A stretch of DNA of 64,000 bases from Protula sp. h YS-2021. Its lineage: Eukaryota > Annelida > Polychaeta > Sabellida > Serpulidae. Positions 35,217 through 47,500 of this stretch are shown here, one piece after another. The position numbers were made by a program, and so were the translations under genes. The DNA is taken from positions 3,060,614 to 3,124,613 of the forward strand of contig OX457031.1 in assembly GCA_949752745.1 (NCBI GenBank), in the 5' to 3' direction. Each line of letters starts with the position of its first letter. The first letter of the stretch is position 1. Below the pieces are notes generated by a model. It was not told where the DNA came from, did not search any database, and saw only the letters and a list, made by a program, of their open reading frames with translations.

Positions 35217-37543
35217 CTAGATAAATTAACAATATCAAAATAAATGCTATAAACTCTTTGTAAAGGAAATTTTCCAGAACAGCGACAAGTAATCGCATCT
35301 CTCTAAAGCTTTGCCATAACCAATACAATAAACATAGTTCTATCTTTGGTGTAAAATGCCTTAAAATTGTAAAAATTACTAGTTCTTCTTTTGTTTACAG
35401 CACTGAGTTAATTGCTAGCTACGTTAACTTTTTAGGCAAGCTTTGACTAATTTTACTTTTGTTCATAGCACTGATAATTGGCCATAACATCTGTTGAGGT
35501 CAGTTAATTGTTGCGTTTTAACGTCAGCTCTTCTCACCGCATTCTTTTTACTAAGATATTTCATAACAGTGCGTTAATTGTTGCATTAGGTTTTTCATTT
35601 TTTGATTGCATTCTTTTTACTGAGATAGTGCTTGTTTTACCGTAAGTTCTTTTTCGTCGTGAAGCAGTTTCTGTTTCTCTTCCGGCACTTTGGTCTGTGC
35701 TGATATTTTGCTCTTCAGCAGTAGGACAGTATCCTGCAGGTTGACGTTAATAGCGTGACTCATGCCAGTCATCAACTGAACGTTGATTGATCCAGATTTC
35801 TTTGTTTTCGGTGTCTTTTCGTAGATGAAATGCAAATAACAATACACACTCAGTGAACACTGAACGTTGATTGGTCGAGATTTTGTTTATCATCGATAGT
35901 GCCTTTAATAAGTGAAGTACAAGTAAAAGCAAATAATAAATGAATACTGAACGTTGATTGGTTCATATTTATTTGTGATGGGCAACTAGCAATGGGTAGT
36001 AAAAGAAGCAATACACGGTTGCGCAGTAGTCATACATAGTTGTTTGGAAATCATCCACATCTGCTTAGTAACCATACAGCAAAAACAATAGATTACTGTG
36101 ACACGTCAACAGCCATTTCTTAAGCAAAATGTCAATAAAAGTAGCAATACGCTAAATTGTTATTTTCTTAAACCAAAAAACTTGTCTGGCTCAGATCTAT
36201 CGAAATGACAGAATATGAGCTTATCACACAATACAACAACCCCTATATTCGTGTATATCAATTGTCAAAATTTTACACTTTTGGTGAACTGACGTTTACA
36301 GTGTAATCCAATAACTCCTTACTTAACTTCAAATAAGGACCCTGGATTCTTTCAGTCTTTGACATTTCTTGAGTGGACTCATATTTTGGTGCCTCAACAA
36401 ATGAATCGAGCTTAAAATTGGTGTTAGCTGGCTTACCCAAGACAGGGATATTGTTTATACTTCAAATTTGTCAAATAACGGCAAACTGTGACGACATAGT
36501 ATTTCTGTTTTAACACAAATACATATGAACTATAAAGTATCATGAAAAATATTTATTTCTATTACATGTCGAATAATTGTGTTTTCTCACCTGTGAAGTT
36601 TTAGGCCGCTGCAAGTTACATATGCGTTCGTATATCTAAAACCAAAAATAAAATGCTGCGGTGTACGACTGTACAGAGGGATATTGTAGTTAAGTTTAAA
36701 TTTAAGAATAAAATCTTAAAATGAAACAACTACAAAGACATTTTTAATTTTTAATTTTAGTTCAAGATTAAGATTATTGAATCTGACATTATAATATGTG
36801 AGAACATAATAAAAGAGACAGAGGGCACCTGTGGATACTTTTTAATTTGTTATTATATGTTGAAAAAATACACACAAAATAGACAGAGCGCACCTGTGGA
36901 TACTTTTTAATTTGATATTCTATATGTCAAGGGAAATCATAAAGCAGATAGAACGCACCTGCGGATATAGAGTTCGAAGGAGGGTCTTTATTTTATGTAT
37001 TCTCTCACGGCTTAAGTTAACGGGTACGCCGCAGTCTGGATATGCACATTTTCCTGTTTTCATTGCTGCATTAACCACACACTGAAATAAAATTCAAAAT
37101 TTAATTTTTAAATTTTTTAATTACAATGGCTAAAAGGCGAACTTTATCAAAAGATAAAAATGTTACAAAATATCTTAAACATCAAATATCAATTCCCATA
37201 GATAAAATATTAAGTTTCGAATTTCGAAATATCAACAACACAATATGCAGCAACAAAATGTAAAACAACAAAATCTATAACAGCAAAATCTACAGCAAAA
37301 ACACTCTACTGCAATAACTTGCAGCAACAAAATATGTAACAACCAAATCTATAGCAACACCAACTTTTAACAACCAAATGTATATAAAACAGAATATTAT
37401 ATAGAAACAAAATAACAAATGCAAGACTTTGAATACCACAAGGCAAATGATATCAGTGTGCCTGCAGAGAATGGTCACTGGGCAAGGGATGAATCCATTA
37501 AGAGGTCGTTCCTTCAGACACACACGACACCACATCTCGCTAC
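34608..37543 (-). CDS. RING-like / ubiquitin-like / TerD protein gene, copy 2 (5' incomplete)
   Basis: Exons on the minus strand: 37437-37543, 36959-37081, 35641-35814, 34608-35216, all phase-compatible. Domain order is a RING-like zinc-binding module (CRVC, PC, LCRH, CLVC, KCAYPDC), a ubiquitin-like fold (INVQLMTGM through ISLVIIL) split between exons 3 and 4, and a TerD/stress-protein domain (about residues 38-175 of the last exon). TerD domains are best known from bacterial tellurite and stress-resistance operons. RING modules usually act as E3 ubiquitin ligases, so a ubiquitin-linked stress or immune role is a plausible inference, not shown. Exon 37437-37543 starts in phase 1, so at least one upstream exon is missing. 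It may lie beyond the transposons at 39-50 kb. Copies at 27070 and 63602 show a small gene family. Confidence 0.8.
35641..35814 (-). CDS. Ubiquitin-like exon, copy 2
   Basis: 174 bp, 58 codons: SINVQLMTGMSHAINVNL, DTVLLLKSKI, and EEKQKLLHDEKELT. The ACG/GTAAAA donor is chosen because it is phase 0 and the join to DYLENGKE restores a normal ubiquitin fold. A later CTCA/GTAAAA site would break the frame. Confidence 0.82.
35740..35995 (-). repeat. Tandem copies of the ubiquitin-exon acceptor end
   Basis: The segment containing CAATCAACGTTCAG (minus strand) of the ubiquitin-like exon recurs at about 35775, 35870 and 35950. Only the first is attached to a complete exon. Copies lie on the upstream intron side, as expected for an acceptor-derived array. 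Confidence 0.72.
36820..36962 (-). repeat. 65-bp array of RING part 2 donors
   Basis: On the minus strand, TATCCGCAG/GTGCG at 36958 (true donor) is followed by TATCCACAG/GTGCGC at 36893 and TATCCACAG/GTGCCC at 36828, exactly 65 bp apart. The intron starts are similar. Confidence 0.85.
36959..37081 (-). CDS. RING part 2 exon, copy 2
   Basis: 123 bp, 41 codons: CVVNAAMKTGKC, AYPDCGVPVNLSRE, ending RTLYPQ. Supplies the last zinc-ligand pair. Acceptor ATTTCAG, donor GTGCGT. Confidence 0.75.
37437..37543 (-). CDS. RING part 1 exon, copy 2
   Basis: 107 bp encoding WCRVCLKERPLNGFIPCP, then TILCRHTDIICLV. Joining to exon 2 gives CLVC, the expected CxxC pair. Acceptor CTTTTAG, donor GTATTC. Phase 1 entry means coding sequence continues upstream. 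Confidence 0.72.
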
Positions 37544-39350
37544 CTAAAAGCAAAACAAGACATGATTGTAGCCCTTAAATATCTAGAAGCCCAAACTTTA
37601 GGCTTGCAATGACTCAGCATATCTAGATCATGAGTGTTAATTTCAATATCTAAATACTGAAAAGAAAACATGCCTGAGGTGGCACTAGCCTATCAGTTAG
37701 TTAAATTTCAATATGCCTCAGGGAGCAAGGGCAGAAGAGCAAGCCTATCAATTGGTTAACACTCAATATGCCTGTGGGAGGTGGGTAACTCTAGATAAAG
37801 TGACCCTTAAACGCGTACTAATTTTGAAATAATACCCCTTTTTTAACCAAATACAGAGTACAGTTCTGAAAGAAGCCCCCTTTATAGGAAACGATGAGTA
37901 CTCAATGAAGAGAATACCTTTTCAAAGAAATCGGCACTCCACGTGCACCATCTCTGGCCTAAAAATTATCCATCCCCCTTTCTTCCCATTTTCCTGATAC
38001 CACTTGAGCCCAGGACAAGTCTCTAAATAATTGTTGATTTAGTATGCAACGAAAGCTTTACAATTTTTGTGCAGATACTTTTCGACCACACTTGTTAAGG
38101 TGCTAAATGCTTAATAATGCTTAATTTTGTTTGCTGAAATTAAAATATAGTAAAATATGTGTGGTTTCTATATTTTAAAGCTTCATAGCAGTTTAGAATA
38201 TGATGAAAATAAGTTTTGAATTACAAAGAACGATCAACTTTTAGGCAACAGAAACTGTAAGTATTACATACCCAAAGATCCAGTCTCAAAATTCTTGTTT
38301 TAAATAACAAAAAATCCAAACGTTTACTTCAAAGTTGTGTTTAATTCAGAACAGATAGCTATGAAATAGCTAAGACTCGCAGGGAAAGCCTTAGATATGC
38401 TCGATGTACAGTTTAGAGGGGTTTTATTAATTTTACCATGTTTGCAATAAGCATTTTGCTTTCTATATTCCTCTGGTAAAGTTAGCTATGTTCTTGTTTG
38501 TCTAAAGCTTTATTCGGTCGATGCCATGATATTCAATTATTATCAGTAATGTAAATGGGATCTTTGGAATGAAAGAAAAGTAAACAACAATGTTACTGTT
38601 GCTAAGCTAATACAAACACAAATATAGTGATTTTACTTTTCACCCAAACTTCCTCTTTGTTTTAACTGAAAATGTTAAGATTTTCTTCCTTAGTTTTAGT
38701 GCAATATTTTGTATAATAATAATAGTAATAATAATACTGTCTATAAAAATAATAATAATAATAATTTTAGTAACAGTAATAATATTATTAATAATAACGA
38801 TCATTTATATACCACTTATTCCAACTTAACTCTCCAACGGTTTTACACATTACCCTTAGCCTTTCAATTGCATATGGTACCGATTAAACGACCGATTATC
38901 CAAATGTAAGTGTTCATTCCTGAGTATGAAGACCCGTGTGGGTGGGTTTTCTATACAGGTCCTACTCGCAAACAATTAGTGCTGTTGTTGGCAAGAGCGA
39001 TTTTTATCATCAGACTAAATAAATGCCTAAAATGATTTCTTTATTGGAATAAAATGCTGGATCTTCTTTATTTATTTATTTGTCATGCACATCATTTATT
39101 TGTAGAGCACAGTGAGGAATACGACCAACCTGAACACAAAATGTTATTTTCAAAGAAGTATTAGGGAAACGTCATCAACTTCGATCCCCCCATGCGGCTT
39201 AAGCCTAACCCTAGGAAATACTATGTGTGGAACCCATTATGACGTCATAATAGGCGGCGTAACCATGGTGAGGAAGTGAGGACCCCCCTAAGACATACTA
39301 TGTGCCGACCCCCACCCCCTCCCCAGGAGAGCAAAATTTTGTCGAATCAG
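37544..39350. other. No gene recognised
   Basis: AT-rich with an (AAT)n/(ATA)n tract at about 38710-38800. The missing 5' exon of the gene at 34608-37543 is not found here. Confidence 0.5.
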
Positions 39351-39763
39351 CGATAAATTTCGTTATTTTCAACCGATTTGAATGAAATTTTTACCGTTTG
39401 ATTGCAGGTTTATATCTAGTTTTGACATAAGTTGTCATATGCTATTTGCACAGGTGACTGTAAGCATAATTTTTTCACCTCAAAATTTTAACTTTTAAAA
39501 AAGTGAAAAAAGTAGATAACTTTCGTTATGTTCAACCGGTTTGAATGAAAATTTTACCATTTGATTCAGTTTTATATCTAGTTTTGACATAAAGTGATCG
39601 CAGGCTATTTGCACATGTGGCTGTATGCATATTTTTTTACCTTAAAATTTTAACTTTAAAAAACCAAAATAGTAAATAACTTTCGTCATATTTAACCGAT
39701 TTGAATGAAAATTTTACCGTTCGACTCAGTTTTATATCTAGATTTGACATAAAGTGTTCAACA
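39351..39763 (+). repeat. 160-bp tandem repeat, about 2.6 copies
   Basis: Units begin near 39353, 39513 and 39673 with (A)TAACTTTCGTTAT, followed by TTTGAATGAAAATTTTACC, a GATTCAGTTTTATATCTAG block and GACATAAAGTG. The third copy is cut short where the ACATGTTG array starts. Confidence 0.88.
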
Positions 39764-39905
39764 TGTTGTTGAACATGTTCAACATGTTGTTGGACAAGTT
39801 GAACATGTTCAACATGTTGTTCAACAAGTTGTACAACATTTGTTCAACATGTTGTTCAACAAATTGTTCCACAAGTTGTTGTTCAACAAGTTGTAGCTCA
39901 AGCAA
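39756..39905 (+). repeat. Left GTTCAACATGTTG array
   Basis: About 150 bp of short palindromic units (TTCAACATGTTG, GAACATGTTCAAC). Its reverse complement matches the array at 40848-41076, including the rare variant CTTGTCCAACAACATGTTG. Confidence 0.85.
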
Positions 39906-40059
39906 TGGATGCAACAACAATGGCAGCTAGTTGAGAAAAAGCAAGACATATATTCAATAGTTTTATTGATACACTTAAATACATAACACTTAAATCAATA
40001 AAATATTACAACATTTGTTGATTTATAAAGTCTTTAGTGTAAAGTTTAGTCAAATAAGT

Positions 40060-40686
40060 TTATTTTTCTTCATCTGTTTCACTCTGTTCACTGTCCATAT
40101 CACTTTCTTTGTCGCTGCTTTCATCTTCCTCCTCATCTAGAAGCTCTTCAAAGAATGCGTTGTTTCTTCTTATAGCCGCCTTTAGTGCCTTTGAATACTC
40201 GTAATGTTTTTCATCATCAAAGTAATTAAAGTGTTCTAACATGGTTTCATAATGTTTGTCCTGTTCTAGACGCTTGGTATATTTGAATAGTCTCATAAAC
40301 AGTTGTTTTAGTCTACGCTTATAAATGGGTCGCAAGTCATCACTTGCTATTTCACGCGCATCTTCAGGCCCTTGTTCTCCATATTCTGAAACCTTTTCTT
40401 GAAAGTCGGCATCATATTCTTGGACCATATCATACCAAACAGAATCTGTTTCTGTCTGACTTTCAGAGTCTGCTTCTGACTCACTTTCAGAGCTGCTGCC
40501 ATCAGCACTCTCACCACAATGTTCCATATGTTTGAACAAAGCTTCTTGACTGTTGTATAACGCACTACATTCTGTACAAGCATATACATTCTTTTCAGTC
40601 ATGTTAACGCTTTGACTTTCCTTAGAAGACTCATCTAAAGTTTCAGTGATAGGTGATTTTACAAGGTTTTCCATATCTATCTCCAA
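40060..40686 (-). CDS. Acidic C2HC zinc-finger protein, 208 aa, unknown
   Basis: Intronless ORF starting at ATG 40686. One zinc finger is near residues 35-58 (CTECSALYNSQEALFKHMEHC, a C-x2-C-x12-H-x3-C pattern). A Ser/Glu-rich stretch (SSSESESEADSESQTE) follows, then a basic-helical segment (YKRRLKQLFMRLFKYTKRL), and a strongly acidic C-terminus (EELLDEEEDESSDKE). There is no frame break. It sits between two inverted minisatellite arrays, suggesting it is the cargo of a mobile element, not a host gene. I do not recognise the family. Confidence 0.6.
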   Translation of the reverse strand: MEIDMENLVKSPITETLDESSKESQSVNMTEKNVYACTECSALYNSQEALFKHMEHCGESADGSSSESESEADSESQTETDSVWYDMVQEYDADFQEKVSEYGEQGPEDAREIASDDLRPIYKRRLKQLFMRLFKYTKRLEQDKHYETMLEHFNYFDDEKHYEYSKALKAAIRRNNAFFEELLDEEEDESSDKESDMDSEQSETDEEK

Positions 40687-40847
40687 TTCTCCTTCTGAAG
40701 TGTGAGCATCCTTAAGTGCCTTTTAAGGCTTTGTGGCCAATTGTAAAATTTCAAACAAATGTTGCATTTATACATCCTTTCGGTTCAACATACACTTTTC
40801 AAATGATGAAAAAGTCCCTACACATAGCTTTATATACAACAACAACT

Positions 40848-41076
40848 TGTTGAACATGTTCAACAACATGTTGAACACATTAAACTTGTTGAAAAACATA
40901 TTCAACTTGTCCAACAACATGTTGAACATGTTGAACATGTTCAACAACATGTTGAACATGTTCAACTTGTTGAACAACATGTTGAACATGTTGAACATGT
41001 TGAACAACAGCTGTCTGAACAATTGTTGTACAACAACTTGTTGAACAATTGTTGTGTAACAACTTGTTGAACAATT
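40848..41076 (-). repeat. Right GTTGAACATG array (inverted to the left one)
   Basis: About 230 bp of AACATGTTGAAC units, the inverted counterpart of 39756-39905. Confidence 0.85.
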
Positions 41077-41833
41077 TGGAGGTGGAAGGGGGGAGATCAC
41101 GTGACTTGATTACGTCATTATGACGTCACATGGTGTTTAATCACTCCCATTTCCCTACTACTCGAAGAACTTGCACCTGTTATTCACACGGCTCTATGTT
41201 ACTCTACTTGAGCCATTTTTAATAATAGCTTCGTTTATTTTTACAGCACAAGGAGCTATGGCATCGACTTGAACACTTAATTTTAGTTAAAAGTACTTGC
41301 ATCTGATGCTATCACAGGGTTTGTTACTTAAACCACAATTACACCTTACAAAACCTTGTCCTCCGCAGCCAGACTCCTGTGTGGATAAATATCAAACTAA
41401 TAACGTGTAATGACTTCATTCGGTAGCGATGATGATGTCAAACTGACTCTTACAAAGCACCCAAAGATCGCCGTGTAAGGTGCCCTGTTGATGTCGGAAT
41501 GAAGTTTTATGGAACTGCAAAAAATTTAAAAGACCAATCGTTTGTGCAGTTATCGCCCATCCAAGCCACCAACATATATCGCCATTGGTCCTCTCAACGG
41601 AACCTCGACATTGTGGGTGCCTGGAATTTTCGTGAACCATAACAAGCCTGAGCCATACAATCTTCAGTTCTTGTATTGCCTTGGCACCTCACCGTACCTC
41701 AGTAACTCACCGCACCAGTAAAAAGTTACCTTAAATGCTCAGGAGCATGCTCAATAAAAGTCCATTGGCTAGTCGAGTACTCTGGTTAAAATTGCAATTA
41801 AAGAGAAGCAGGGGCTTTGGGAGTATATGCTAA
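41077..41833. other. No gene recognised
   Basis: Contains ATTATGACGTCA near 41120, also seen at 39238, possibly related to the ends of the insertion flanked by the inverted arrays. No exon seen. Confidence 0.4.
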
Positions 41834-41837
41834 TAAT

Positions 41838-42494
41838 TGTTATGGTTTTGGGGTTATTACTTGGGTTTTTGGGGGTTGGTTACTTGGAGCCGTAGAAATT
41901 TATACTCTTAAACTTAACATTTATCTCTCACCTCGTTTATTTCGTATCTTGGTGCTTATATTTATATGTTGTCGTTCATTTATTACTTATTGTTTTCTTT
42001 CTTAGAACTAGAAGTTCATTATTTAATTTAACCTTTCAACCATGTGACAGTCTCTCATTTGAAATGGCCGCTTCTGTGAACTTCCGGAACAGAGTGAACA
42101 TCCGGACTTTTTTTTTGTTTGTTTTGGCAACAGTTCAGATATTTCTATATTTCGTGTTTTTGTGTTTTTTAATTTCTTTTGGCATCATGAAAGCTTTAAA
42201 TTAATTTAATATCTTTTGGCAGCTTTTATTGTGGCATATTTTCAGTTTAAATAGTTTTCTAGTTCTACTTTTTTTTACTTGATTAAATCACTACGCCTTA
42301 TATAATTTCTGGTATAAATAGACCGTTCCCAGTTCATTCGGAGCGGTGGCACAGACAGTGAACAACAGTTAAATCTTGCTTGGGACTGAGAAAAAGTTAT
42401 GAAGAGGTAATAAACCTGCTTATGTTGTTAATGGCTGACTTTTATTTGGACTTACGGTGAAACACACACACATACAGCGAGCGGAACCACAACA
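41838..42494 (+). repeat. 5' LTR
   Basis: Starts TGTTATGG and ends CCACAACA. Carries a TATAAATA box (42313-42320) and an AATAAA signal (42409-42414), consistent with a U3-R-U5 layout. Confidence 0.93.
42313..42320 (+). promoter_or_regulatory. LTR TATA box
   Basis: TATAAATA in the 5' LTR; the same sequence occurs in the 3' LTR. Confidence 0.7.
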
Positions 42495-42495
42495 C

Positions 42496-42511
42496 TGGCG
42501 CCCAATGAAGG
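42496..42511 (+). other. Primer-binding site
   Basis: TGGCGCCCAATGAAGG lies one base after the 5' LTR, the usual position and form (TGGCG...) for a tRNA-primed start of minus-strand DNA. Confidence 0.85.
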
Positions 42512-42999
42512 ACCTGTATTAGACAAAGTTTAGTTTGTTTCACTATATTTCTGAATAACAGTCAGCCATTTTTTAATATACTGAGATCTTGTATTTTTCA
42601 AGATTGGGGGGAACTTGGTATTATGATTTGTTCGTTTGCTTTACTATAGATAAGATATAAAAAAGGTTTCATGTTTAAGTTACCGCTTACGGTAATTTAA
42701 CATTGAATTTAGTTATCTCGCACCATATTGTTAGTTACCGCCTCGGTAGCTTAATATTTTTCTTTGCACGTGATAAGCTGACTGTGTCATCGTCATGAGT
42801 TACGCTCCGGTGATTCTGGCGCTTTTGTATAATTTGATCAATTTCAATTTCAGCTTTCTTCTATATATTATTATTATTATGTTTTAAATTATCGCTTCAG
42901 TGATTTCAGTCTCTTTCAATTGCGTTCAATAGATATTATTATTATTATCATGTTTTAAATTACCGCCTCGGTAATTTGTGTGGAAGTGCTATTAGTATA

Positions 43000-44334
43000 A
43001 TGTCAGATTACGGAGATTTGAGTATGTCTTTAGATTACTCGTTGTTTGGCGGAGTAATTCGCCCAAAAGTGTTTGATAGTGCTCTCCCCATGGATTCGCC
43101 CCCTTGTTCAGAGACAGCAAGGGTTTTCGATGATCCAGTTGCAGCCTACGGCCATTTTAATCATCCGTTGGTTAACATTCAACCACAGTCTCCCAATACA
43201 AACCCTTTCATACAGAACCAAACCGAAGTATCGCAAGTCTTTGGTGAATCGGTTGCTGCTCACGGCGATCATGTTCAACCATTGTTTAGTGTTCGACCCC
43301 AGGTCTCAAATACAAATCCTTTCCTACAGTATCAAAATCCTTCAAACCCTTTTGTGACTGAAAATATAAGTCAAAATGCAACGGGCCAGACATGCAATCC
43401 TGGGTTTAACATTAAACCTAAGCAAGTTATCAGAAAACCGGTAATGCTCCCACAAAAATACTCGGGAGCCACAAGTTGGCAAGATTATAGAACACACTTT
43501 GAACATGTGTCTATTTTGAATGGATGGGGGAAGGGGGAGAAAGCGATGTTTTTGGCGGCATCATTAGTCAATGCTGCAGCGAGTGTTCTTGTAGGCAATA
43601 TAGACAACTCATTCTAAGGCCTCTGCCGGGTATTAGACAATAGGTTCGGCCCAGCTCAAGCAGCTTTATGCAAGTCGGAGCTGAGGGCAAGAAGGCAAAG
43701 AAAGGGCGAATCTTTTCAATCATTGTAAGAGGACATTCGCAGACTTACGATGTTAGCTTACCCAGACCTCCCAGAGTCAGCCTGCCAGGGCATGGCTTGC
43801 GAGTCGTTTATTGATACAATATACTCTGATGAGGCAAGAAGGTTTGTTTTACAACGTTTGCCAAATTATTTGGCCTCGGTGGTGAATGTGGCTAGGCAGT
43901 ACGAAGCGATAAAGGCCAGGGAAAGAGACCGAAAAGCTGTGTTAGATGTTCCGGTAATGATTAGGTCTGTTTCTGATTCCAGGAAAATAGATGAATTAAC
44001 CACTCAAATTAGAAGTCTTGCTGCCTCTCAAGTAGCTATTATGGAGCGATTGAATTCAATTGAGGAGGGGACCAATTCAAATAGGTTGAATTTTGTGGAC
44101 ACTAGTGTACTGCCTCCGCCGGTATACACCAGTTCATATGGTTTACAACAGCATCCCAATACAATCCCCCCTCCTTCTAGATTCCAGCAATCAAATACAT
44201 ATCAGATGCCAGTCGATTCTCGAGTTTGTCTTGGTTGTAGCCAAGTTGGTCATATACGCAGAAATTGTCCTTTAAACACCCAGCGGCGGGATAGCCCGAC
44301 CACACCGTCTCTAAGCCAGTTTCAAGGTCGCTAG
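43000..44334 (+). pseudogene. gag (two nonsense codons)
   Basis: From ATG 43000 one frame runs to TAG at 44332, interrupted by TAA at 43615-43617 and 43726-43728. The sequence on either side is continuous gag. The middle resembles a capsid region (YSGATSWQDYRTHFE). The C-terminal part carries a CCHC zinc knuckle (CLGCSQVGHIRRNC, about 44226-44267) that binds RNA. Gag would package the element's RNA; this copy cannot make full-length protein. Confidence 0.88.
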
Positions 44335-44589
44335 GTACTCAAAAACAGCTCCTAAAGTCTCAACGGTACAACGAATTTTTTCAAAGCAACTCTTTTGAAC
44401 CAAAACAGAAATTTCAAAGCAAATTTTTAGAGTAAAAAATCAAATTTAGAAATTTCCAGGAGAGTTTTTCCATGGATGTATACCCGGGACATGAACTAGA
44501 GGAAAAATAGGGGCATCTACCGCCCTCGGTGGAACCGCGCAGCCGGAGAATCAAACGGATTATAAAACAGAAAGCTTAACACAAACGGA

Positions 44590-47500
44590 TGACACCGCAA
44601 TTAACGGTGGCCTCTTCACTAGTGTACATGTTTGTGGCAAAAATTTCAAATTTTTAATTGATACGGAACCGTCTATTTCTGTTTTGGCGAAACATTCTTT
44701 CGATAAATTGCTCCATTCTGTAAAATGTAGCTTGAAACCTCACGAATCTTCCGTCCTGTCTGTACGTGGTACTCAACTGAATAAACATGGAGAGATATCA
44801 CTGATGGTGACCATCAAGGACCGTGTTCACGAATGCTCGTTTCTTGTGGCTGATATCGACGATGATGGGATTCTAGGGTTGCCTTTTTTGACTGCTACTG
44901 GTTGTCAATTGGACTTAAGTGAAAATAGTTTTACGTGCAGTGACCAGAACCTGAGGTGCATGGATAGAAATGATCGGGAAATATATCAAGTTGTGAGGTG
45001 TGCTAGAACCGTAACTATTCCGGCTCGTTGTCAAGTTATAGTTAGTGGTAGGACCCGCAAGTCATTGAAAGGTTCTGAAGACGTGCTAGAACCAAGCAGA
45101 GGTTTAGTGCACCGGAAATCCCTATTAGTAGCAAAGGTAGTGGTGTCTCCAGAAAGATCCGATATAAAGGTGAGAATCTGCAACCCTATGAATGAACCAA
45201 AAACTGTGTATAAAGGTACTTGTATGGGACTTGTAACTTCTGCTCCAACAGTACAGACTGTCCGAAATAGAGAACCTGAAAATATAAATAGAATCCAAAC
45301 AGCTGAATTTTCGAAAATACCGGATCACTTGCTCGATTTGTACAACCAGACCACATCTGAAATTCCGGAGGGGAGTCATGGTAAAATAGCCAAATTACTC
45401 ACTGAAAACTCTGACGTTTTTGCTAAGGATGAGACTGACTTAGGATGCACCAACATTGTTCAGCATGACATAGATACAGGAACAGAACCTCCAATTAAGC
45501 ATGCCTCAAGAAGGTTTCCCCCTGAACAAGAGAAGGGAATTGAGAGACATGTAGGGGAATTACTAGAGTCGGGTCGTATTCTTCCGGGAAATGGTCCGTG
45601 GTCTTCTCCCTTGGTCCTAGCAAAAAAGAAAGATGGGTCTATTAGGATGTGCGTCGATTACCGCAAGCTTAACGCAAAGACGGTGAAAGACACTTTTCCA
45701 CTCCCTCGTATCGATGATACGCTGGATAAGTTAGCCAATGCAAAGTATTTCGCTACTCTTGATCTCGCTTCAGGTTACCATCAAGTGGAAAATACCCCAC
45801 AGGCTCATGTAAAGAGTGCAATGGTTACAAAACAAGGCTTGTTTCAATGGAAAGGTATGAGTTTCGTTTTAACAGGGGCCCCAGCTACATTCCAACGGCT
45901 CGTGGAAAAAGTTTTGAGAGGTCTCAATTATGAAATTCTCATGTGCTATTTAGACGACATTATCGTTATGGGAAGTGATGTGGATCAGATGGTTGAGCGT
46001 TTACAGAAGGTTTTCTATAGGCTGAGAGCTGCCAACTTGAAGCTTAAACCGAACAAACACAACTTGTTTAGAAGGCAGGTCGAGTTTCGTGGACACATTG
46101 TGTCAGCAGAGGGTGTAGCCACCGACCCGAAGAAAACTGATCGTGTTAGAAATTGGCCTATTCCAAAAAATGTCCATGAAGTTAGGAGTTTCTTGAGCTT
46201 GTGTGGATATGACAGGAAGTTCGTACCGAACTATTACGATATAGCCAAACCGTTATATGATTTGACCAGGGTATCCAGGAAGGGTAGGCAGGATTTCCAA
46301 TGGACATCAGATTGTCAAAAATCTTTCGATATTATGAAAGAAAAACTCACAAGTACTCCTATTTTAGGTTTTTCCAGGGATAAGGGCAAATATATCTTAG
46401 ATACGAACTGTTCAGACTATGCTATGGGCGCTGTTCTTAGCCAGGAACAAGATGGTAGGGAAGTTGGTATTGCGTACCCAAGTAAAGCTCTGTCTAAAGA
46501 GCAAAAGCAATACTGCGTAACGCGCAAGTAGTTCTTGCCTGTAGTACATCATTTGAAATACTTTCGGAATTATTTGTGGAGAAAGGACATAGTTGTCAGA
46601 ACTGATCACAGTGCTTTGATTTTGCATCGTATTTTAAAAATCCAGATTATCAGCTGTCTTCGTGGATTGAAACTGTTGAGGAGTTTGGTGTTCAGATTGT
46701 GTCAAGGCCAGGTTATAAACATTAGCAACGCCGATGCGTTGTCTAGAAGGCCCAGCTGTAATGGTAAAAAGTGTGTGTGTGCACAATGTGTGGAAAAGTC
46801 GTTTATTGACAAATGCACGAATACTGAAGTGAATAATACCCATCCTCCAGTACAGAGTATCTATTCCTTATCAATTGACTCAAAGTTGACTAGTGATGAT
46901 ATTAGTGCAGCACACAAGTCAGATGCAGGAATTGGGTTTATTTATGAGCTGAAATCACAAGGCAAACCCCAACCCACATTCAATGACATTTCCCATATGT
47001 ATCAAGAGGTAAAATGCTCTGAGGTGAATGGAATCGAATTGCGATCAAAAACGGTATTCTTTATAGGCGCTGGGAAAGTACAGATGGTTCTAGGTCAATG
47101 TGGCAAATTATACTACCGACAAAATTTCGTTCTCAAGTTTTGGCTACCGTGCATGACAAATCGGGGCATATGGGGCAGCTCCGCTGCTATCTAGCAATAC
47201 GAAAGCGCTTCTTTTGGTTCAAATGTTGAAATGAATAGGTGGGTGGAAACTTGTGAAATGTGCCAGAGAAATAAACCACCCCCTCGTTACAATAGAGCTG
47301 AAATGCAAACTCAGGTCTCCGGTGTTTCGTTTGAAAGAATAGCGTTAGATATTTGTGGTCCTCTACCCGAAACTGTGCGCTGGAATACAGTCTGGTTGTT
47401 TCTGATTATTTCTCTAAATGGACGGAGTGTTACCCATTGCCGTACGAAAGGGCAGTAACAGTAAGTGATGTGCTAGTGCGTGAGTGGATCTGTCGATTCG

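Noticed and set aside
40733..41100. Asn/Met/Leu- and Phe/Asn-rich ORFs
   Set aside because: Translation of the AACATGTTG array.
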